A DNA stretch of 48,402 bases, taken from the NCBI RefSeq assembly GCF_002154575.1, contig NZ_MUBA01000106.1, forward strand, positions 1 to 48,402. Direction: 5' to 3'. Positions 44,418 through 48,402 of the stretch are shown here, piece by piece. This DNA comes from Streptomyces bobili. GTDB lineage: Bacteria; Actinomycetota; Actinomycetes; Streptomycetales; Streptomycetaceae. The notes beneath the pieces are model-generated. The model did no database searches and was not told the DNA's origin. It worked only from the letters and a program-made list of their open reading frames with translations. Made by a program: the position numbers and the translations under genes. How positions within the stretch are numbered: position 1 is the stretch's first letter; the number at the start of each line of letters is the position of its first letter.

Positions 44418-44908
44418 CAATTACTCCCGCGTCAGCGGAGATCGATCATGGTCGGATGCCGCATAGAGGTTGCCAGCAGGACGGTGAATTGCCGGTCGAG
44501 GGCGTCTAGCGGAACCGGCGCCGCCTGCCGACGGCCATCTTCGCCGTCCTGGTTGTGTTCAGTCGCCGGGACAGCTGCGTGATCAGCAGGGGCGGCGTTC
44601 TGGAGACGATCGGCCGCAGCCCTCGCTGGTGTGGCCTCGGGAGTGGAATGCCTCCTGCGGACGCGATCACGGGAAGTCTCAGGGGGCATCCCTCGGTCGT
44701 TGCCGAGCGCCCAGTCGCACGACGCCGCTCGCCGGCGCCGCCTGTGGACCGTCGTGCAGAAGCCGGCCGGCGTCCTTCGCCATCGGCGAGGCAGACGTGC
44801 GGCACGTCTCCGCTTCGCCGCCGGTGAGGGCGTTCGTTCGGGCTGCGCCGGGACCTTCCGGGGGCCTTCAGGGCTTCGGCCGGGCGGACCACGCCGGGCG
44901 AAGCCCCC
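44418..44908. other. Non-coding or decayed stretch
   Basis: Open frames exist on both strands (for example 44506-44949 minus), but none has a Shine-Dalgarno, a biased third position or a recognisable motif. They are Arg/Pro/Ala-rich as expected from chance in GC-rich DNA. Probably decayed accessory DNA. Confidence 0.5.
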
Positions 44909-44947
44909 GCCACGCCGGAGTCTTCGGCTCGAAGACTCCGGCGTGGC
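44909..44947 (-). terminator. Very strong hairpin terminator after the NmrA-like gene
   Basis: A perfect 18-bp stem (44909-44926 with 44930-44947; arm GCCACGCCGGAGTCTTCG) closes on GCT. It lies 31 bp after the stop of the NmrA-like gene on the minus strand. Confidence 0.85.
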
Positions 44948-44978
44948 ATCGTTGTTCTGTTCCGGGCCGCTCAGCGGC

Positions 44979-45951
44979 TCAGGCGGCCGCCAGCTTCCGG
45001 ATGCGCGGGTGGTTCTCCAGAGCCCACCGCACGGTCTTCGGCGGGCGTCCAAGCAGGGTTTCCAGCTCGTCGGTGATGCCGCCGTATCCTCCGCGGCCGA
45101 TGATCCGGGTCAGGGTCTTCAGGTGCTCCGCAATGTGCGGGTACGCGGACATGTTGGTGTCCACGTAGGTCTCGTTCCAGGTCTCGATGTCTTCGGGAAC
45201 ATACGTGACCGGATGTCCCAGCACGGCCGCGAAGTCCTCCGCGAACCCGTGCATGTCCTTCAACTCCGGGCCGGTGAGCGCGTAGGACTTGGAGATGTGC
45301 GGCGCCGGGTCGGCCAGGATCTTCGCGCACAGTTCCGCGACGTCGTAACCGGCGATGGGTGCGAGCCGGTGATCGCCGAAGGGCAGACGCAGTTCACCGT
45401 CGGCCAGTGAGCCCAGGGCCAGCCAGGTCATGATGGGGTTCTCGACGAAGAAGGCCGCCTGCACGTTGACGGTCGGGACGCCGGACCACTCCAGCACCTG
45501 CTCGGCGACCCAGTGGGCCCGTTGCTGCGGCGACCAGTTGGCGACGAGTCCGCCGAGCCACGCGCCGTTCCTCCTCCGGCGCGGTCATCCTGTCGAACGT
45601 CATGAAGGACTGCTCGTACTCGGAGATGTTGACGAACACCTCGATGTCACCCTGGGCCCGCGCCGCCGCGGCCATCAGGCTGACGGCGTCGGTGTAATAC
45701 GGCGACAGGCTCATGCTGAAGTAGATGCGCCGGACGCCCTTCAGCGCGGCGGTCACGTCGGCGATGGTGAGCAGGTCACCGACGAAGACCTCCGCCCCGG
45801 CCTGGCGGAGCGAGTGGGCGCGTTCGTCGTCCTGCCGTACGAACGCGCGGACGGGGTGCCCTTGTTCGAGCAGCATGTCGACCATCGTCCGGCTCACACC
45901 ACCGATTTCGCCGGCGGCACCGGTGATCAGGATGGGATTGCGCTCTGGCAT
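44979..45951 (-). pseudogene. NmrA-like NAD(P)-binding protein, broken by one frameshift
   Basis: The start ATG (45949-45951) has GAGG eight bases upstream and leads into a Rossmann N-terminus (NPILITGAAGEIGGVSRTMV). This frame is good to TFDRMTAPEEER near 45565, then turns into Arg-rich nonsense. In the next frame the sequence continues at once as AWLGGLVANWSPQQRAHWVA and EQVLEWSGVPTVNVQAAFFV, and ends LENHPRIRKLAAA at 44979. A single base gain (or loss of two) around 45561-45572 explains this. Repaired, it would be ~324 aa, the normal length of NmrA/azoreductase-like SDRs that reduce quinones or sense NADP. It could be a real mutation or a sequencing error. Confidence 0.8.
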
Positions 45952-46054
45952 CAAGGTGTCCTCTGTCTGGTGGGGGTGGGTCAGTTGTTCGGAAGGCCGA
46001 GGAGGTGGGCGGCGAACGTCGTGCCGGGTGGCCGTCTCCGTGTGAGCCCGTGCG

Positions 46055-46870
46055 TCAGCCGGCCAGGCGGTTGATCTTGCGGATCTGCTTGTCGAAGGCG
46101 CGGGCGGGAACGAGACGGCGCAGCGTGCTCACGCGTCCGGCCGTGGGGCCGGCGGTGTAGCGCAGCTTCGGCCTGGCGTCGGTCGCCGCCGCGACGATCG
46201 CCTTGGCGACGACGGCGGGGTCGTCGCCGTCCCTGATCGCCTGCGCCAGCACGCGGTCGACGGTCTGGCGCTGCTTCGCGTAGGCGTGCAGGGGTGCCTC
46301 CGGCTTCGCACTGTTGGCCTCGAATCCGGTCCTGGTGTAGGCGGGCTCGACGAGAAGCGACCGGATGCCGTACTCCCGGACCTCGTGGTCCAAGGACTCG
46401 GAGTAGCCCTCGATCGCATGCTTGGAGGCGGCGTAGACGGCCATGTACGGCTGGGGCATGAATCCGAGTACGGACGAGATGTTGATGACGCGGCCGCGTT
46501 TCTGGGCGCGCATGTACGGCAGGACCTCCGTCACCATGCGCATGACCCCGAAGACGTTGGTGTCGAAGACGGCCTGGGCTTGCTCGACGGAGGTTTCCTC
46601 CGCCGCACCCATCGAGCCGACACCGGCGTTGTTCACCAGGACGTCGATCCGCCCGAACAGCGCGATCACCTCCTGGACCGCGCCGGTGACCGAGGCGTCA
46701 CTGGCCACGTCGAGGCCGAGGAACGTCACGCCGTCGAGCAGGGTGACGCGTGAGGCGTCGCGGCTTGTGCCGACCACGCCGAAACCCGCCGCGGCCAGTG
46801 CGAGCGCGGTTTCCCTCCCGATGCCGGAGGACGCACCCGTCACGAGTGCCACCGGCCGATCTGTCGTCAT
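46055..46870 (-). CDS. Short-chain dehydrogenase/reductase (classical SDR)
   Basis: 271 aa. The second of two adjacent ATGs (46868-46870) sits six bases from GGGAG and is preferred over the first at 46873. It has the cofactor motif TGASSGIG, the NNAG motif (LVNNAGVGS) and the catalytic Ser-Tyr-Lys set (ISSVLGF; YMAVYAASKHA). An oxidoreductase using NAD(P)(H); substrate unknown. It lies 100 bp downstream of the NmrA-like gene's start on the same strand. Two AAACCGATCGGTTT-type operators lie directly upstream, and the divergent neighbour is a gutted TetR gene. The intact TetR gene at 47136 carries the same operator, so it probably controls this SDR. Confidence 0.9.
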   Translation of the reverse strand: MTTDRPVALVTGASSGIGRETALALAAAGFGVVGTSRDASRVTLLDGVTFLGLDVASDASVTGAVQEVIALFGRIDVLVNNAGVGSMGAAEETSVEQAQAVFDTNVFGVMRMVTEVLPYMRAQKRGRVINISSVLGFMPQPYMAVYAASKHAIEGYSESLDHEVREYGIRSLLVEPAYTRTGFEANSAKPEAPLHAYAKQRQTVDRVLAQAIRDGDDPAVVAKAIVAAATDARPKLRYTAGPTAGRVSTLRRLVPARAFDKQIRKINRLAG

Positions 46871-46893
46871 CATGCACTCCCGCACTCATTGAA

Positions 46894-46931
46894 AAACCGA
46901 TCGGTTTCCAGAACTGTAAACTGATCGGTTT
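46894..46931. promoter_or_regulatory. Double TetR-type operator before the SDR gene
   Basis: AAACCGATCGGTTT (46894-46907, perfect palindrome) and AAACTGATCGGTTT (46918-46931, one mismatch) are centred 24 bp apart, both flanked by TTTCC. They lie between the SDR gene and the divergent TetR remnant and match the palindrome at 47738-47751. Confidence 0.8.
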
Positions 46932-46964
46932 CCGCATGCAAGTTCAAGCAGGGAGAAGGACGGC

Positions 46965-47110
46965 ATGGGCAGGATCAGTGCGCAGGAGAGGCGCGAGAGC
47001 GCAACCCGGCGCTGGGCGCCCATGCCGACCGGACCGCAGGCTTCTTCGCCTGCGGCATGCTCGGCAACACTCTTGCGGCTATGGGGCTCCCCTCTAACGC
47101 CGGGCGGTAG
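46965..47110 (+). pseudogene. TetR-family regulator reduced to its two ends
   Basis: The ATG at 46965 has AAGGA four bases upstream and starts MGRISAQERRES, a typical TetR N-terminus. After about 16 codons the sequence jumps, in another frame, to a TetR C-terminal tail (DRTAGFFACGMLGNTLAAMG, ending at TAG 47108-47110). The HTH and ligand domain, roughly 500 bp, are gone. The remnant is divergent from the SDR gene across the double operator, the classic layout of a TetR gene and its target. So this was probably the original local repressor. Confidence 0.75.
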
Positions 47111-47135
47111 GGAAGCGTTCTGGAGGGGCGATGCG

Positions 47136-47705
47136 TCAGCGCATACGTGCCGCGTCGAGCAGGGTGATCACCGTGGGTGCGATGAGCCCCGCCAGTTTGT
47201 CCGCTCCGATGCCCGCGCGGGCACTGGCACCGTCGAAGACCATGCTGAGCTGCCGGGCCAGCAGATCGGGATCGCTCGCCCCGCCGTGCTCGCCCTCGGC
47301 GCGGAAGAAGGCGGTCAGCTTCTCCTTGGCCTCATGGGCGACCCGGCTCGCGGGGTGACTCCGGTCCTTGAGCTCGATCTGCGCGGCCAGGTAGGGACAG
47401 CCGCGGAACTCGGGCGCGCGCGACTGCGATTCCGCCTGCTCGAAGACGTACAGGATCCGCTCGCGGGGCGACCGGCCGTCGTCCGCCGCGGGCAGGAGTG
47501 CTGTCGCATAGGCGGAAATGCGCTGCTCCAGACTCGCCGCGAGCAGTTCATCCTTGCTGTCGAACAGCTGGTACATGGAGCGCTTCGACACTCCCGCCGC
47601 CCTGCACAGCGCTTCGACGCCGATGCCGACGCCTTCCCGGTAGGTGAGCGTGGCCGCTGCCTCCAGCAGCCGCTCCCTGGGGCTTGGTTTCACATGGGTG
47701 GTCAT
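47136..47705 (-). CDS. TetR/AcrR-family transcriptional regulator
   Basis: 189 aa, ATG start. The N-terminal HTH is complete (RERLLEAAATLTYREGVGIG; VEALCRAAGVSKRSMYQLFD). The ligand-binding part has the block ESQSRAPEFRGCPYLAAQIE, as in TetR_C-type repressors that sense small hydrophobic molecules or quinone-like compounds. A perfect AAACCGATCGGTTT palindrome lies 33 bp upstream of its start, the same as before the SDR gene 0.8 kb away, so it likely represses itself and the SDR. It converges on the TetR remnant. Confidence 0.92.
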   Translation of the reverse strand: MTTHVKPSPRERLLEAAATLTYREGVGIGVEALCRAAGVSKRSMYQLFDSKDELLAASLEQRISAYATALLPAADDGRSPRERILYVFEQAESQSRAPEFRGCPYLAAQIELKDRSHPASRVAHEAKEKLTAFFRAEGEHGGASDPDLLARQLSMVFDGASARAGIGADKLAGLIAPTVITLLDAARMR

Positions 47706-47737
47706 GCTGCGAGGTTAACTCGATTCCAACAGGATGA

Positions 47738-47751
47738 AAACCGATCGGTTT
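47738..47751. promoter_or_regulatory. TetR-type operator upstream of the TetR gene
   Basis: AAACCGATCGGTTT, perfect 14-bp palindrome inside GAAAACCGATCGGTTTCC, identical to the copy at 46894-46907. It supports autoregulation and a shared regulon. Confidence 0.8.
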
Positions 47752-47776
47752 CCAGCGTGGAGTCCGGGCGGAGGCT

Positions 47777-47804
47777 GGCGACGGCCTGAGGAAAGGCCGT
47801 CGCC
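47777..47804. terminator. Hairpin in the TetR upstream region
   Basis: GGCGACGGCCT (47777-47787) pairs with AGGCCGTCGCC (47794-47804) around GAGGAA. It could end a transcript coming from the right. Confidence 0.55.
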
Positions 47805-47830
47805 GAGACACACACCGGGACCACTCCGAG

Positions 47831-48402
47831 CAATGGCCCCGTCCTGCGGGATGTAGGGGTGGCCTTCGCCATGCCGGGACCGTCGTCTTCCCTGGCGTCG
47901 TCCCCACCGGGATGCGGTGCAGCCCCTTGCCCACCTGGGTCCTCTCCGCCCCCGTGGTCTTCCTGTTCCTGCTGGTCGCGTTCGGCGGTCTGGCCGCGGC
48001 CTTCCTCCCGCTGCGCGTCGGCATGCTCTCCATCGCGGGCTCGATGGCCGCCCTGCGGCCCACTTCGTCCGGCCGTCGAGTCGTGGACCATGAAGGGCAG
48101 CCGCCTCGAACTGCGCGACCTCGCCTTCCGCAGCGTGGTGACCGTGGACACGGCCGCCGAACCCAAGCGGGTACTCAAGTCCTCCGCGGCGGGTGTCACG
48201 ATCCGCGACCTGAAGACGGGCCGTACCCGTCGGCCCGCAGATCCAGCACATCGATGGAGCGTCCGGCTCGACGTCCACGCTGCGGAGCGACCACGTGACC
48301 ATGCACGTCGAGAGCCTGACGGGCACCCTCTCCGACATCGAGGGCATTCCCCCGCCTCCTGCCCTTCGCCTCCACCTCACCCCCGACACCGCTCCGGAGC
48401 GG
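47831..48402 (+). pseudogene. Decayed gene with at least two frameshifts, running off the right edge
   Basis: Three consecutive coding-like segments occupy three different frames. One contains a membrane helix (47912 onward: TWVLSAPVVFLFLLVAFGGL then AAAFLPLRVGML). The second runs from 48090 (MKGSRLELRDLAFRSVVTVD then TAAEPKRVLKSSAAGVTIRD). The third runs from 48241 to the window end (IDGASGSTSTLRSDHVTMHV then ESLTGTLSDIEGIPPPPALR). Read together they resemble one Streptomyces membrane-anchored protein with repeated beta strands, of unknown function. No single frame spans it. Either a pseudogene or a low-quality contig end. Confidence 0.45.

Noticed and set aside
44506..44949. Minus-strand 147-codon open frame beside the NmrA-like gene
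   Set aside because: Arg/Pro-rich translation, no Shine-Dalgarno, and it runs through the 18-bp terminator stem of the NmrA-like gene.
46965..47789. A 274-codon plus-strand protein starting with the TetR N-terminus
   Set aside because: Only the first dozen residues look like TetR; the rest is antisense to the intact TetR gene at 47136-47705.

Overview
The window reads as a chromosomal segment of a Streptomyces (high-GC actinobacterium). Codons end overwhelmingly in G or C, GTG starts and 4-bp GTGA/ATGA overlaps are common, and several loci are Streptomyces hallmarks (a Rok7B7-type ROK regulator, NgcEFG, CebR and DasR-like operators). From memory of S. coelicolor, the order RNase D - thiolase/FadB - amino acid permease - dxs - xylHGF - rok7B7 - ngcGFE ... 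acnA - HTH/MurA matches the SCO6028 to SCO5998 interval. That synteny is recollection, not computed.

Layout. 1-8.8 kb: end of a LuxR-type regulator, an RNase D-like exonuclease, a three-gene sugar ABC importer without its own ATPase, and a fatty-acid beta-oxidation pair (fadA-fadB). 8.9-14.1 kb: a predicted beta-propeller protein, a small NYN/PIN-like protein, an APC amino acid permease and dxs (first step of the MEP isoprenoid pathway). 14.3-19.2 kb: xylFGH sugar importer with the upstream ROK regulator. 19.4-22.7 kb: ngcEFG, predicted N-acetylglucosamine/chitobiose importer. 23-33.3 kb: a hemicellulose (glucurono-acetyl-xylan) utilisation island. It holds GH67 alpha-glucuronidase, GH39 beta-xylosidase, CE7 acetylxylan esterase, a DUF624/YesL protein, a complete Lpl-type SBP plus two permeases, and an in-frame deleted GH42 beta-galactosidase. 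33.4-37.4 kb: a DUF2975/XRE pair, a 9-bp tandem repeat, a secreted AA10-CBM2 lytic polysaccharide monooxygenase behind a perfect CebR-type operator, a DUF2625 protein and a DinB/maleylpyruvate-isomerase-like protein. 37.6-42.6 kb: aconitase acnA, a DUF4236 mini-protein, and an unusual XRE-HTH fused to a MurA-type enolpyruvyl transferase. 42.7-48.4 kb: a scarred accessory zone with integrase and IS256 fragments, an orphan HisRS-like protein, a frameshifted NmrA-like gene, an SDR, a TetR remnant, an intact TetR gene and a broken gene at the right edge.

The genes fit a saprophyte that feeds on plant and fungal/insect polymers. A secreted oxidative enzyme opens crystalline polysaccharide, several importers bring in oligosaccharides, and cytoplasmic enzymes (none of GH67, GH39 or CE7 has a signal peptide) finish them. 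Three MalFG-type or Lpl-type importers lack a local ATPase and presumably share MsiK encoded elsewhere.

The most interesting signals are regulatory. (1) The HTH-MurA fusion has a matching inverted repeat (ATCTC-N6-GAGAT) just before its own start and a second copy between it and acnA. (2) One TGACAGCGCTT box recurs at three separate sugar-related loci. (3) Stacked operator-like elements lie in the divergent promoter of the xylan operon. (4) A 40-bp perfect palindrome precedes the RNase D gene. (5) An AAACCGATCGGTTT operator is shared by an intact TetR gene and an SDR whose divergent neighbour is a gutted TetR gene.
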